Shown: positions 1 through 18,164, counted from the stretch's first letter. The stretch: DNA of 64,000 nucleotides from Tricholomella constricta (GCA_013368375.1 JAACJP010000050.1:62001-126000), one strand, 5' to 3'. Numbers and translations are program-made. Notes: generated from the sequence alone by a model not told the origin.

Positions 1-1187
1 GATCTGGCCCACGGAAACGCATACATCCTTCACGAGACTGTGTCAGCAAGCCAGCTTATGACAATGGGGCTTGACCTCGAGGAGCATCAGTACGTGTCTC
101 TTCACGACTTGAGCAGAGTTCGCCTTGACTTATCATTCTCAAGGCGTCGTCTCGGTATTGACGCCGGTGAATTAACGAGCCACTCGACTGACTACCAGAA
201 CACGCGAATACAGGTTCGACGAAATGTTCTCCGCCGCAAAATCGACGCTTGGATTGAGATCCAGCACCTCTACATGCCGGCGCTGTCCTTACACCGCTCC
301 AAAAATACCAGTGATCAGGACGAGATGGCAGAGAAGATTCCACTAATGCTACCCTCCTCATTGAAGCACCAACTCCCTTGCGACGTGCGTCTACAGGAGA
401 TGGAGTGGAGGCTTCGCAAATCCCAGGCCAATGATGCACTTGATGAACTGTGAGAAGGGCTACGCCTTCAAGCTTATCTTTACATTGACAAGGACCGCTT
501 CCAGCGCGGGCAGCACCACAACACCCGGTCTCGAAACATCATCGATCGTGTCAAGGTCAAGATCAAGGCGGCTTCGTCGAAGTATCGAGTGGCACGGGTG
601 GCTCTGGGACATCTCGCAGGGATACTTTCCGGCACGGCCAGCTGGGAGGTCTCTTTCCCCGTGCTTGCAGAGGCTGACATCTCACAGCTCTCGGGGGATG
701 GTAGTCAGTCAGAGGGGCATCGCAGCGTTTCCTGGATCTGGTCACGATTGGGGGATGGTTCTCAACTGGCCAACAATCAAGGCATAAAGGACGGTTCGTT
801 ATCTTATTTCATCTTTTATTGTCTCTATCCTGAAGTAATTGGTTGTTTTAAGCACTACATATCAAGTTCTGCAAGAGCAAGGCAAGGGCTGATCGTTGGT
901 CGGAGGAAGTCCAGCTTTTGCTCGAGGAGATGCGTCGCGTGCTCCAGTTTTTCGAGTCAATGGCTGTCAAATGGGATCGGCGGCCGGCAGCGATGTGTTT
1001 CGTGTCGAAGGATAGTGCATCGGTTGAGGCCCTCAGAGCATACGCCGCTCGTCAAGCATCACAGTACCGCAGGATGAGGGGCCATTGTCAGCATATCTGG
1101 CGGTTTGTACCCGAATACGTAGCGTTAGGCCTAGATGTAGAAGATGTAATCCCCCCCGAGCTCAACGGACACGACGATGGCGAATAA
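1..1187 (+). pseudogene. KDZ-type transposase, 3' portion, broken
   Basis: C-terminal part of a Kyakuja-Dileera-Zisupton (KDZ) transposase of the kind abundant in agaric genomes; it is open at the left window edge. Recognised from the run RKIDAWIEIQHLYMP, then LPCDVRLQEMEWRLRKSQA, then a block around SEGHRSVSWIWSRLG, and finally EEVQLLLEEMRRVLQFFE. An in-frame TGA at 451-453 stands where the family has Arg, consistent with CGA to TGA. A short intron is likely at about 790-868, and the last exon ends at the TAA at 1185-1187. The transposase runs toward the terminal repeats at 1416-1513, as expected for the right end of one element. The family call is from memory of the motif order. The premature stop makes it a pseudogene unless read through. 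Confidence 0.75.
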
Positions 1188-1301
1188 TAGACATTTTTTA
1201 TTCGCAACGTAAAAATCAGGAAAAGAATTGAATTTAAATATAAACATTGGTATCCATATCGAGAATGGTCAGTGTGCAAAGGCGGGGAGCCAAGGAGGCC
1301 A

Positions 1302-1325
1302 GGGGGGCGGGGGCGGGCGGGCGGG
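1302..1325 (+). other. G-quadruplex-forming run
   Basis: Five tracts of three or more G, separated by single C residues, lie between the transposase stop and the subterminal repeats. The pattern fits a very short-loop G-quadruplex on the + strand. It sits inside the transposon 3' region; function unknown. Confidence 0.5.
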
Positions 1326-1415
1326 CTCGAGGAGTGTAGTTCGCAGCGAGCACAGTGGCGGGAAAGACAAGCATGGCGGGAAGGACAAGCGTGGCATCAT
1401 TCAGTGACAGACGAG

Positions 1416-1531
1416 TTTGCAAAGTACAGGACTGCACTTTGCAAACTGCAGACCTATAGCTATCAGGCAGTTTTGCAAAGCACGTCGACTGTAACTACAG
1501 TATATTTTGCAAAAGGGTGCCAGCATCAGGT
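1416..1531. repeat. Right end of KDZ-type element: TTTGCAAA subterminal repeats
   Basis: Four copies of TTTGCAAA lie at 1416, 1438, 1472 and 1506, with GTCGACTG between them. The array stops just before GACGTCGTC at 1532-1540, where F-box coding sequence begins. The same octamer occurs four times at 36949-37052, beside the other half of the same F-box gene. Short subterminal repeats near the ends are typical of DNA transposons; assignment to the adjacent KDZ transposase is inferred from position. Confidence 0.7.
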
Positions 1532-1535
1532 GACG

Positions 1536-2577
1536 TCGTCACCACTATCTTACGGCCTCAGAACACTTAAAGTCGATATAGTGACACCAGTCCTGGACGA
1601 TTTCATGTCTGCGCTCTCCCAGACACCCAGCCTGGAAGATTTGAGTATTCGTGCCATCCGTGATCAAACTTACACTGTTGTTACGCCACTCGGTAGCATT
1701 GTAACTTTTTTGCCGCGCCTTGCTAGTCTTTCCGTGAAATGTGACTTTCTCAGCTGCATTCGGCTATTTGCAGGCCTCGCATATCCCATCAACACGTGCG
1801 TCGAAGTTCGCTGCTGTATTTTCGACAGTCGACATCCCATTACGACTGGCATACGGCGGTCGCTAGCGCAAAGCCTTGGCAACAAAGTTGGCACAATCAA
1901 GCACTTGCCCATGTCTGGCAGAGATCTCCCTCACCTGAAAGCCTCGACACACTGTCTTTCCCCACTTCGCTCGAACCTTTATCAACCGCCACGGCCTGAC
2001 CTCTACTTCGAGCTGGCTTTAGCCAATGACGTGGACGAAGTCTACATCATGAGCGAATTTCTCACATCCCTCTCTTTGCAAAACCTGGAGGAATTGTGGC
2101 TTTGCCAAAGTGGTTTCGACAGGGACACCCTTATAGAACTCTTTGGCCACCTTGAGCTCCTTCAAACACTGGTCTCTGAATCGGAGCCGGCATTCCTCGC
2201 TGCTCTTTCTACCAGGATACCCCTTGCCCTCGCCGAAGTTCCCTCAATACAACCAGGGAGGCTGGCTTTCACAGGGCTACGCAGGCTACACCTTATAGAC
2301 ACGAACTTCTCAGGAGATTACAGTTTTGGGAAACTTGGTGTTGGAGTACTCACGCATTGCTTAAAGGAAAGGCGGGAAGGAGCAGTTCCTCTTCGCGAAG
2401 TATGTGTTTGGGAGCATGCCCTTGCAGAAGTCAGAGCTCGACCATGTTGTAGGCCAATTTATTCGGCATATGATGTCGGACGACTACGACGAAGGTTTTT
2501 TGAGTGACGGCGAGGCTTCAGTATCTGACGACGATGTGGTCTTGGAGATGGACGCGTTGAACTTGGAACTTTTATAA
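1536..2577 (+). pseudogene. F-box/LRR-like protein, 3' half only
   Basis: C-terminal leucine-rich part of an F-box-type protein. It starts mid-codon at the transposon junction and shows PLSYGLRTL, DDFMSALSQTPSLEDLSIRA, MSEFLTSLSLQNLEELWL and a C-terminal acidic tail ending VLEMDALNLELL. It aligns throughout with the complete paralogue at 38669-40420. A one-base shift near 2420 separates EVCVWEHA from LQKSELDHVVGQFI, so even this half is no longer a single open frame; the homologous stop is at 2575-2577. The missing 5' half, with the same 9-base junction, is at 37071-37747 on the other strand. No promoter of its own is visible, so it is best read as a relic. Confidence 0.8.
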
Positions 2578-3069
2578 TTGAGTGTAGAGTAATCATAATA
2601 GACTGCTTAATTGCAATGGATATAAGTTATGCGGATGAGACGCGGGTACATGTCAATGTCTCTTGCCTCATTTACTTAAACGTGTCGTAAAATAGCCCTG
2701 GTTGGCATCACACGGCATGGCAAATGATATTCATCCATCCAGCCTCGAAATGTTTTGATAAGAACAATGAAAAGGAGATTTGAGCGGCGGACGCGTCAGC
2801 GGGGTCTGCGGTACACGGCTTGATCAAGTCATCAGCATCTGTCATGCTGAATAATCTCCTCAAAATGCCATGTGCAACCCAATCCTGGCACTCTGATTTG
2901 TCCGGCGAATTTCGTCGATCGTGCTTGCGTCACCGGTACGCATTCCGGCCTCGATCTTAGAATAGTCGACAGCGACGACAATGCCGTTCCCAGACGACAC
3001 GACCCGCAGTATGCGCGTTCCTTGATCTTGTATATATACCAACATTTGTACTGGATACCTGGAACGGCC
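2578..3069. other. Intergenic: F-box 3' flank and ABC1 promoter
   Basis: The first about 100 bases match the 3' flank of the complete F-box gene (reverse of 38580-38668), so the duplicated unit extends past the stop codon. The rest leads into ABC1 and contains a TATA-like TATATATACC near 3031, about 40 bases before the ATG. No other gene seen. Confidence 0.5.
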
Positions 3070-9323
<6,254 letters not shown>

Positions 9324-10168
9324 GCACAGAATTTAGTCGTGTTCTTTTATTACTCTATGTACGAATTCGAATACCATATTCATAATATCATAACTGCGGA
9401 AAACGATCCCACCGGAAAATTCTGTGCCACCGATAGCATAATGAGCCACTGTCCGAGAAATTCTTCAACAACCTAAACCCAACAGCGTCAACAACCTCAT
9501 CTAAGCCCCATATATCTATCTCCTCAAGACATAACGACAGCGCTTTACGATAAGAACATGAACGTCTCATTTCTTCCTCATGACTACCACCGAACTGTCA
9601 AATCATAAATTTTGTCGAAATTTCAATCGTGGATCGTTAGGTTGCGCAAATGAACTTGGTCTCCACAATCTCAAGTTTCGCAGGATTCTGCTGGAGTTCG
9701 TCCTACAGGGTACCGGAAGATTCAGTGTTTTCGGTTACGCGGAAAGTCCAAAAACAAGCAACTTGACCGTCGAGATGGGCCCGGCAGATCGGTTTGTCGA
9801 GGTCAATTTCGTCGTCGGCGTTCAATGTTTCCAGATTATCCAACGTACGAAAGCAGTTGATCAAGACGAGCCATCACCTTTGCAGAGGATGTAGTAGAAT
9901 GATGCTCTGGATGATGTGATGTCAGATATCGAATTGCGGTGCGGAGAGTTGATGGAGGAGCGGTGAGCATTCTTTTGCGACGCTCGGACGGGAACCTGGA
10001 CTGCTACAATTTTTTTCATCCTGAGGTAGCAGCGTTTGAGTGTGTGTCAAACCTTGTCAGCGCAATCACCGTTGATGTCGACAGCAATGTCGAGTGGCAT
10101 TTCATCCAGTTGAAATCCCGAATTCGGGCACGTAATCAAAATAGATCTGTCGTGACATTACAAATGCA
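9324..10168. other. ABC1 3' flank, then start of duplicated kinase unit
   Basis: 9324-9685 has no supported gene; a 60-aa minus ORF at 9388-9570 has no recognisable features. From 9686 the sequence matches 14150 onward and is the 3' flank of the kinase-like genes, conserved over several hundred bases though no coding frame is preserved. Confidence 0.5.
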
Positions 10169-11473
10169 TTACAAGGCCCAGCGTGAAGTGGGGTTCGCAC
10201 AGCAGAATCGCACGAGAAACCGTATTTCGTCCGGTGTCGTCTGCTTCCAAACTCGACGTTTAAGGACCTTCTTGGGAATTTGATCGAGCTGCTCTATAGC
10301 CTCTCGGAGGGACATCCGATCTTGAGGGTTTTTTCGCGTCATTCCAAGTGCAATATAGAGTAATGGTTCCAGACCATCGTAATGCTAGAGAATATGTCAG
10401 GATGGGTGTGGAAGAAGTGAAAAGCTCAACTCACGTCTATCATCCGTTTGATAACGTTTCCGAGTTGGTATACGTCGACCTTGAAAGTATCGTACGGTTC
10501 TGGTAGACTGTGTTCGGGTACGGTTCGGTCCTGCCCATACGGTCCCTCGAACATGATGTCTTGCCCCGGAAGGTAATGCGCAGAAAGGCCGAAGTCAATG
10601 AAATAGTACTTGAGCGGGCCCACAGAGGAACGCGTGTTCCAGTCACGCCCCCATGTTATCCCATCATGGGTGCGCGGTTTGATGAAGTGAACGCCTCGGG
10701 GGATGAGTTTGGTAGAATCTACCATAAGATTAAAGTAGCACGGGTCGCTGGACAGCGGCGGATATTCAGCGATAAAATAGATGAGCTTTCGAAGTACATA
10801 CCCATGTATCGTATTATGTTGATGCATGAATTCGAGTCCCTGTATCCAGCAACGCTATGAAGGCAATGCCCATAACATCCAGGAATTACTGACCTCGAGA
10901 AATTGGCGAACAGCATCAGTGAATTCCTTCAGGTAAGGAATGGTAGGTCATCGAAATGGAGTAGCTGTGGCATGACGAGTAGTGCCCTGGTGTCATCGTT
11001 CGGCAGGAGAATGATGTCCAAGATTGGGACAGTGTGATTTCTTGGATCTGACCGCAACTCAGGCGACGAGAGGAATTGTGCGACAGGAATCTCTTCTTTC
11101 GACGTGTCGATAGATTTCAGTACGACCTTATGACCGTCAGACACGCGGACGGCGTCGTTTAAGTGTCGTCCATGCTGCCAGGAGTAAGGAAAGGCATGAT
11201 ATCTGTTTAATACGAACTTACAAAGAGACTCAATGCCTCTTCATAGGCATATACACGGGTGTTAATTATGGTGCCAAGCAGCCAGGGTGGTTTCCATTCG
11301 GGATTATAGCGGGGCCGCAAGCGATAACCACGAGAGAGAAGAAACGGTTGGATGTCCACCCAAAATTGTTCACCATCATTTAATATGCCGAAGAAAATCT
11401 CGCGGCTGAGACTGGAAGTTTTACTTGTGACTTGCTGGTACGCCTCCTCTAATTCTTCCTGTGAGAATGGCAT
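10169..11473 (-). pseudogene. Kinase-like gene, copy A, frameshifted
   Basis: First of three tandem copies of an agaric-type protein-kinase-like gene. Exon 1 (11222-11473) encodes MPFSQEELEEAYQQ through the signature SRGYRLRPRY; exon 2 (10894-11174) carries the Lys-containing strand VVLKSID; the 38-base exon 3 gives GLEFMHQHNTIHG; exon 4 starts by completing HGD and holds the DFG motif FIDFGLS; the last exon ends TSRWAL-stop at 10169. Exon 2 is 281 bases against 282 in copies B and C. The missing base, near 10934, turns PFLxLKEF into a stop after PFLT. This truncates the protein before the catalytic loop, so the copy is probably dead. Apart from the shift the splice sites are intact. Confidence 0.8.
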
Positions 11474-12071
11474 CAAGTGAGTGGGTCAAACAGCTTGCGT
11501 TAGCGTTTAAATTCTGTTCGGAGAAGCCGCAGTCAAAGTCAACCGTCAACCCTGTGGCACGAGGCATTAACTTTTTCAAGAATTCACGAATCGACATCCT
11601 CGATGGCTCTTGAGAGATGCTCCGAACTTTGCCTTTGGTTGTTAGGCTTACGGTGAGTGAGCTGAGAGATTTCGCCTCGCGAATGACCATGATCAGTCTG
11701 AGTCCTAACTTCCACCACAACCGGCTGTGACCTCGAGATTTCGCCATGGGACTGCCGAACGCTGCTATGGACAACCAACTCTCTTCTCTTCTGACCGTAT
11801 ACAAAATACATTTCACTGTGCTCGAACATGAGCCGGAAGACCAGCTGAGGTCGCTGAAGTCCGCAATTGAACTGCTGAAACACAATGCATGAATGCCTGA
11901 TGTCCTGCACGCTCCGCGGTATAATTATCGTGAATACATGGCCAGGTGTCTTCCGTTTCTTCAGCTCACATCATGATTTCATGGGTATCGACAGCAATGT
12001 CGAGTGGCATTTCATCCAGTTGAGATCCCATATCGTAACCAAAGTAAATCTGACGTAACATTATAATTGCA
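11474..12071. other. Spacer between kinase copies A and B
   Basis: Upstream region of copy A and 3' flank of copy B. The block around 11884-11960 matches 13750-13830 upstream of copy B, including the motif GCGGTATAA, so part of the promoter region was duplicated too. From about 11965 it matches the 3' flanks of copies A and C. Open minus frames at 11421-11910 are not conserved. Confidence 0.45.
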
Positions 12072-13378
12072 TTACAAGACCCAGCATGCAGTGGGGTTCG
12101 CACAGCAGAATTGCACGACAAACCGTATATCGGTCGGTGTCGTCTGCTTCCAAACTCGACGCTTAAGGACCTTCTTGGGAACTTGATCGAGCCGCTCCAA
12201 AGCCTCTCGGAGGGACATCCGATCTTGAGGGTTTTTTCGCGTCATTCCAAGTGCGATAGGAAGTAACGGTTCCAGACCGTCGTATTCCTGGAGAATATGT
12301 CAGGATGGGTGTGGAAGCTGTGAAAACCTCAACTGACATCTATCATCCGTTTGATAACGTTTCCGAGTTGGAATATGTCGACCTTGAAACTGTCGTACGG
12401 TTCTGGTAGACTGTGTTCGGGTACGGTTCGATCCTGCCCGTACGGTCCCTCGAACATGATGTCTTGCCCCGGAAGGTAATGTGCAGAAAGGCCGAAGTCG
12501 ATGAAATAGTACTTGAGCGGGCCCACGGAGGAACGTGCGTTCCACTCAAGTCCCCGCGTTAATCCATCATGGGTGCGCGGTTTGATGAAGTGGACACCTC
12601 GGGGAACAAGTTTGGACGGATCCACCATGAGATTAAAGTAGCACGCGTCGCTGGACAGTGGCAAGTATTCAGCAAGAAGATATGTAGACATTAAAAGTTC
12701 ATACCCGTGAATTGTATTATGCTGGTGCATAAAATCGAGTCCCTGTATTTAGCAACACTGTGAAGGCAATGCATTCAACATTTTGGAAATTACTGACCTC
12801 GAGAAATTGGCGAACAGCATCAGTGAATTCCTTCAGATATAGAAATGGTAGTGTGTTAAAATGCAGTAGCTGTGGCATGACGAGTAGTGCCCTGGAGTCA
12901 TCATTTGGCAGGAGAACCATGTCCAATATTGGGACAGTGTGATTTCTTGGATCCGATCGCAGTTCAGGCGTCGAGAGGAACTGTGCGACAGGAATTTCTT
13001 CTCTCGACGTGTCGATAGATTTCAGTACGACCCTATAGCCGTCAGACACGCGGACGGCGTCAATCAAGTGTCGTCCATTCTGTCAGAAGTAAGGAAATGC
13101 GGAATGCCTGGTGAACACGAACTTACAAAGAGACTCAGTGCCTCTTCAAAATCATATACATCGGTGTTTATTGTGCTACCAAGCAGCCACGGTGGTGTCC
13201 ATTCAGGATCGTAGCGGGGCCGCAAGCGATAACCACGAGAGAGAAGAAACGGTTGGATGTCCACCCAAAATTGTTCACCATCATTCAATATGCCGAAGAA
13301 AAGCTCGCGCTTGAGGTTGGAAGATTCACTTGTGGCTTGTTGATACGCCTCCTCTATTTCTTCCTGTGAGAATGGCAT
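12072..13378 (-). CDS. Protein kinase-like, copy B
   Basis: Intact five-exon copy: 13127-13378, 12798-13079, a 38-base exon 3 at about 12707-12744, 12338-12650 and 12072-12287; these sum to 1101 bases, 366 aa. It belongs to a kinase-like family expanded in mushrooms. The N-terminal region has SRGYRLRPRYDPEW and PPWLLGS, followed by a reduced N-lobe with no clear glycine-rich loop but with Lys in VVLKSID. The catalytic loop reads HGDACYFN, so the Arg of the usual HRD is Gly while the Asp and the Asn five residues later are kept; this codon pair straddles an intron. DFG is present in FIDFGLSAHY, followed by a short activation segment and MSLREAIEQ near the end. Catalysis is therefore plausible but unproven. 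Substrate unknown. Same strand as and directly between copies A and C. Confidence 0.8.
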
Positions 13379-14545
13379 CGAGTAAGTGGGTCCAACAGCT
13401 TGTGAGTGTTCCGTGAGAAGCCGCAGTCAAAGTCAGTCGTCAATGCGGCTTCAGCGGTTCAACGTTCAACGTTCAACGTTCAACCCTGGACGAAGCTGCC
13501 TTACTTCAGCATCATCCCGATCAATTTAAATGAATAAGTTCTGACTCCCACCACAAACGCGTCGCACTGCCTCAAGATTCCGCAACAGACTGCATCACGC
13601 TGCCATAGATGACTCTGTTTGCTGGGGACTGTGTACCCTTTTTATGGAAGGGGACATGCTCGAAATGCCCGAAGACCTGGAACCGGATCCTGAGGAAGTC
13701 GAAGACGCTGGTCACCTTGAGTCTGTAATGCACCTGCCACCGCAAGGATGTCTCAAGTGCTGCATGCTCCGCGGTATAAAAGTCGTGATTACATGGCCAG
13801 ATTTCTTCAGCCCACATTATGGTTTTCCTGGATGAGAAAGCCCGACCTCTGCTCCAGGAACCATACACAGAGTTGCAGCCTTCCATTGAAAGGTCCACCA
13901 ATCAAAATCAAGGATTCTCCTCGGAGCAAGGTAGCTCTCAGGCTACTATTCCACCGAAGAAACAATCACATTTTCGGCGAATGCTGAAGCCTCCTACGGG
14001 CGAAGCCTCAAAACTTCGAGCTTATTGCAACCAACAAAAGTCCACAGTTTCTGGAGAGGCCGATCAGGAGCTGAAGAACAAGACAGAAGAAACACTAGGA
14101 GAGTATGTGGGTGCCACACAATTATTCTAACAACAATTAACACATCCCGAGTTCGTCCTACAGGGTCCCGAAAGGTTCAGTGTTTTCGGTTACACGGAAA
14201 GTCCAAAACCAAGCAAGACCGCCGAATGGGCCCGGCAGATGAGTTTGTCGAGGTCACTTTCGTCGTTGGCGTTCAACGTTTCCAGATTATCCAACGTACG
14301 AAAGCAGTTGATCAAGACGATAGAGTTGATGGAGGAGCGGTGAGCATTCTTTTTCGACGCTCGGACGGGAACCTGGACTGCTACAATTTTTTTTCATCCT
14401 GAGGTAGCAGCGTTGAGTGTGTGTCAAACCTTGTCAGCGCAATCATCATTGATGTCGACAGCAATGTCGAGTGGCATTTCATCCAGTTGAAATCCCAAAT
14501 TCGGGCACGTAATCAAAATAGATCTGACGTGACATTACAAATGTA
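13379..14545. other. Spacer between kinase copies B and C
   Basis: Promoter region of copy B, then about 500 bases of unduplicated DNA, then the 3' flank of copy C from about 14150. CGTTCAACGTTCAACGTTCAA at about 13455-13480 is a short tandem repeat. A plus ORF at 13819-14130 (103 aa, hydrophilic, Gln/Lys-rich) follows a TATAAAA at about 13773 and could be a small gene, but nothing else supports it. Confidence 0.4.
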
Positions 14546-15851
14546 TTACAAGACCCAGCGTGAAGTGGGGTTCGCACAGCAGAATCGCACGACAAACCGT
14601 ATATCGGTCGGTGTCGTCTGCTTCCAAACTCGACGCTTAAGGACCTTCTTGGGAATTTGATCGAGCTTCTCCAAGGCCTCTCGGAGAGAAATCCGATCTT
14701 GAGGGTTTTTTCGCGTCATTCCAAGTGCAATAGGGAGTAACGGTTCCAGACCGTCGTATTCCTAGAGAATATCTCAGGATGGGCGTGGAAGCTGTGAAAA
14801 TTTCAACTTACGTTTATCATCCGGTTAATAACGTTTCCAAGTTGGTATATGTCGACCTTGAAAGTATCGTACGGTTCTGGTAGACTGTGTTCGGGTACGG
14901 TTCGGTCCTGCCCATATGGTCCCTCGAACATGATGTCTTGCTCCGGAAGGTAATGCGCAGAAAGGCCGAAGTCAATGAAATAGTATTTGAGCGGGCCCAC
15001 CGAGGAACGCGTGTTCCACTCACGTCCCCATGTTAATCCATCATGGGTGTGCGGCATGATGAAATGAACGCCTCGGGGAACAAGTTTGGTAAAGTCTACC
15101 ATGAGATTAAAGTAGCACGCGTCGCTGGATGTGGCGAGTATTCAGCGATGCAAAAGAGGATACTTCAAAGTTCATACCCGTGTGTTGTATTATGTTGATG
15201 CATAAATTCGAGTCCCTGTATCCAGCAACGCTGTGAAGGCAATGCCCATGACATTTGGGGAATTACTGACCTCGAGAAATTGGCGAACAGCATCAGTGAA
15301 TTCCCCCAGATGCAGGAATGGTAGGTCATTGAAGTGGAGTAGCTGTGGCATGACGAGCAATGCCCTGGTGTCGTCGTTCGGCAGGAGAATGATGTCCAAG
15401 ATCGGAACAGTGTGATTTCTTGGATCCGACCGCAGTTCAGGCGACGAGAGGAATTGTGCAACAGGGATCTCTTCTTTCGACGTGTCGATAGATTTCAGTA
15501 CGACTCTATAGCCGTCAGATACGCGGACGGCGTCATTTAAGTGTCGTCCATTCTGCCGGAAGTAAGGAAATGCATGATTTCTGTTTAACACGAACTTACA
15601 GAGAGACTCAGTGCTTCTTCATAGGCATATACGTCGGTGTTTATTGTGCTACCAAGCAGCCAGGGTGGTGTCCATTTGGGATCATAGCGGGGCCGCAAGC
15701 GATAACCACGAGAGAGAAGAAACGGTTGAATGTCCACCCAGAATTGTTCACCATCATTTAATATGCCGAAGAAAACCTCGCGCTTGAGCTTGAAAGATCC
15801 ACTTGTGAGTTGCTGGTATGCCTCCTCTAATTCTTCCTGTGAGAATGGCAT
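14546..15851 (-). CDS. Protein kinase-like, copy C
   Basis: Intact five-exon copy with the same exon sizes as copy B: 15600-15851, 15271-15552, a 38-base exon at about 15180-15217, 14812-15124 and 14546-14761; 1101 bases, 366 aa. It shares the SRGYRLRPRYDPKW signature, the N-lobe Lys in VVLKSID, a catalytic loop read across an intron as HGDACYFN, and the DFG motif. It differs from copy B at scattered residues, for example GREWNTRSS against GLEWNARSS, so the duplication is not brand new. The ATG sits in the same context, GGCAT on the plus strand, as in the other copies. Its 3' flank is conserved with copy A to 14150, placing the repeat border there. Function beyond kinase-like is not inferable. 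Confidence 0.8.
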
Positions 15852-15880
15852 CGAGTAAGTGGGTCGAACAGCTTGTGTTA

Positions 15881-17542
15881 GCGTCCTGTGAGAAGCTTCA
15901 AGTCGCCGCAGTCAAAGTCAACCGTCACTCAACCCTGCACGAGGGATAAACATTTTCAAGAAGACGACGTCCTCGATGGCTCTTCGGAGGAACTTTGCCT
16001 TTGGTTCAAGTTGTTAGGCCTACGGTGCGTGAGCTGAGGGATTTCGCCTTGCGAATGACCATCAGTGATCAGTCTGAGTCCAAATTCCACCCAGAGGGCA
16101 CCGGGACGTCCTCCCGGACCCTTTTTTACGGGGTCCTCGTCCTAACGGGGAACCATCCATATCGGGAAGCTTGCGTACACCGCCATTCGTCATGCAGGGA
16201 AATTACAGCCGATCAAATTTGATGACACCATGATTTCTGTATATCTGTCCCTGCCAGGATCCCCAGGCCATATCCACCTGGACTGACTCCAGGCTTCTAT
16301 TACCCAACAGTCACCTCAGTCCTAGATTGCAAAAATTAATGACAGCCAGGTTTTTGTGACCCAAATGCAATACACGGTATTGGTGCTATTATTATGGCCA
16401 CAATGGACCAATGAGACCCAAATACTAGATTCCATGCATCGGAGCAGAAATGGCTTCCAGAAATTGGACACGACGATAGTCGACGCCTGTGAGGTCCGTG
16501 CGCATTGCTTCGTGAAATATCTACCAAGTTACTTCACACTCCGCTTTAAAAAAAATATCAACATAAGACAAACATCACACCACTTGCATCGCACCATTTC
16601 TCTCTCGTCCTCCCACCATGGGCGCTTGTGACGGCGTCTGTATTGCGTTTTGTGCACAACTTCAAGATCACGCCCTCTGGACATCAAGAACCTGTTTCCT
16701 GATTCACGTCTCCCTCTCGGCCCTTCCCGCTGGACTCTTCTCGAAACATCGGGGCTCGCGCTCGCACATGGACAACTGGACATGCCGAACAACTTAGGTT
16801 CTCATCTTTGGCAACATACTGGCCGATTCTCGTGATTATTATTTATATAGGCCATTTCTTTCTGTGTGAGATTTGTCTACTTATGACCTGTCATGTCGGG
16901 CTGTATATGTTTATGATTTTTGTGTCGTATATCTATATCATTATCCATTATTTATTGCATGTGTCGTTACATCTGTTGAATAGATCAGTGACAATGAGCG
17001 AGCACACAAGAAACAGAGATCTGGTCCTGCGACAAAAATTCATATTCAACGGTCCGTAATGCATCATAATGGTCCACAGTCCTGGCCACCTGGAAGATGC
17101 AGCTGGGTCTATGTCTACCTGGCCCCAGAGTGCTATTAGAGAGATTCAACCCTGACAGCCAGTATCTATTCAGCTCAAATTCAGGTGTTGAAAACCCCTG
17201 ATGATCTGGGACCTGTCACCTGTCCCTGAGGTGTGTGACGGAGGCCAGTGTACGCGCGATCAACGCTATCAACGCACCTCTAATGCACAGAGTATATGAC
17301 AACCTTGACATTCCCGCTGGTAATGTTACCGGTGACCGTAGGTAACGGGCTTTCGAGGATGGGTAACGTTTCTAGTAGAAATACCCTTAAGCGGGCTACC
17401 TGGCCTAATTTGGCTGATTGATTAGCTAATCATGCTCTTCCATCAGTAGATTGGCAAAGTTTCGACAACGGGTTACAAGGGGAATATAAGTGGTATAATT
17501 TGATAGAAGTCCCTCAATTTACGAGAATCTTTTACCACTTCT
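15881..17542. other. Gene-poor spacer
   Basis: No convincing gene in 1.66 kb. The best candidate is a short plus ORF from the ATG at 16618, preceded by a pyrimidine-rich stretch, beginning MGACDGVCIAFCAQLQ; it runs about 60 codons and resembles a small Cys-containing protein but has no support. 17080-17540 is neither coding nor recognisably repetitive. Confidence 0.35.
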
Positions 17543-17805
17543 TGTAGTAGTAGTAGTAGTATTATCCGGCATGGTCCAATTCCTGAACGCCGGGGGCCAA
17601 GATTATCCCGATGTAATTTACAGGCAGGTATATAATTATTCTACATCTTCGTCTCGGGCCCCACCTCACCACAATCTGTGAGCTAGGCCGTAGTTCAGGT
17701 TGATCGCAGGAAAGCAGTGGGGAGGGGCATGGGGCAGAGAAATGTCTGTTTTTTAGCGGCTGCATCATTCCGGCACGGCAGTAATTGGGATGTACAGTGG
17801 GATGG
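17543..17805 (-). mobile_element. LINE, 3' end (C-terminal codons, 3' UTR, TAC-repeat tail)
   Basis: The 3' end of the LINE that resumes at 28358. Read on the minus strand, 17805-17765 encodes the last residues, ending PITAVPE-stop, the usual end of basidiomycete LINE ORF2. It continues in frame from the ORF that breaks off at 28358 once the LTR element is removed. A 220-base 3' UTR follows, and the element ends in a tail of about six TAC units (GTA on the plus strand, 17543-17561). Confidence 0.85.
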
Positions 17806-18164
17806 TGTCACGAACGTCCCTAACGACCACCCCTAAAGGAATCACCCACTACGCTTTCCCACGCACGTCCGCCGTACATATATGACACCACTTTCTTTTC
17901 GGACACCTTACCTCGATATTACCTATTGTTAAGACTAGTTCTCGATTCTCGTTCTCGTTTCTCTCTCTCTCTCTCAATCTATTTGGCTTCACACCCGTAT
18001 CACTTGAGCTCGTTCGTTCGAATTAGCCCCGGTGAACACCTCCGTCAACGCTCACGACCTCCGAATACTCCTTCGTAGGCCGTCTTCCTTGACGGACGTC
18101 AGGCCTGTCCGCTTCGGTGGTTCCAGAATAACTCTGTAACCGGCGTGCTACACAGGTCCTAACA
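17806..18164 (+). repeat. 5' LTR
   Basis: 359 bases, TGTCACGAAC to CCTAACA. It contains ATATAT at 17878-17883 and, 32 bases on, ACCTCGATATTA (17910-17921), followed by a CT-rich stretch. Near-identical to 28000-28357. Confidence 0.95.
17878..17921 (+). promoter_or_regulatory. LTR promoter and predicted transcript start / self-primer
   Basis: A TATA-like ATATAT lies 32 bases before ACCTCGATATTA. If transcription starts at that A (17910), the first 12 bases of the RNA are exactly complementary to the primer-binding site next to the LTR. Self-priming from the RNA 5' end is established for Tf1/sushi-group elements; here it is inferred from the sequence. Confidence 0.65.

Larger units (their letters stand above)
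9686..15880 (-). repeat. Three tandem copies of a ~1.5-2 kb kinase unit
   Basis: Unit borders: copy A 9686 to about 11490, copy B about 11965-13430, copy C 14150 to about 15880. A and C share a common left border (GAGTTCGTCCTACAGGG), whereas B is shorter there, so B lost or never had the outer about 300 bases. Confidence 0.75.

Noticed and set aside
9939..10283. Plus ORF of 114 aa and its copy at 14421-14660
   Set aside because: Antisense to the last kinase exon and its 3' flank; the frames differ between copies and hold no motif.
10426..10860. Plus ORFs across the kinase exons
   Set aside because: Shadows of the conserved minus-strand coding sequence.
17543..17561. GTA microsatellite
   Set aside because: Better explained as the TAC-type tail of the LINE, which it follows directly.
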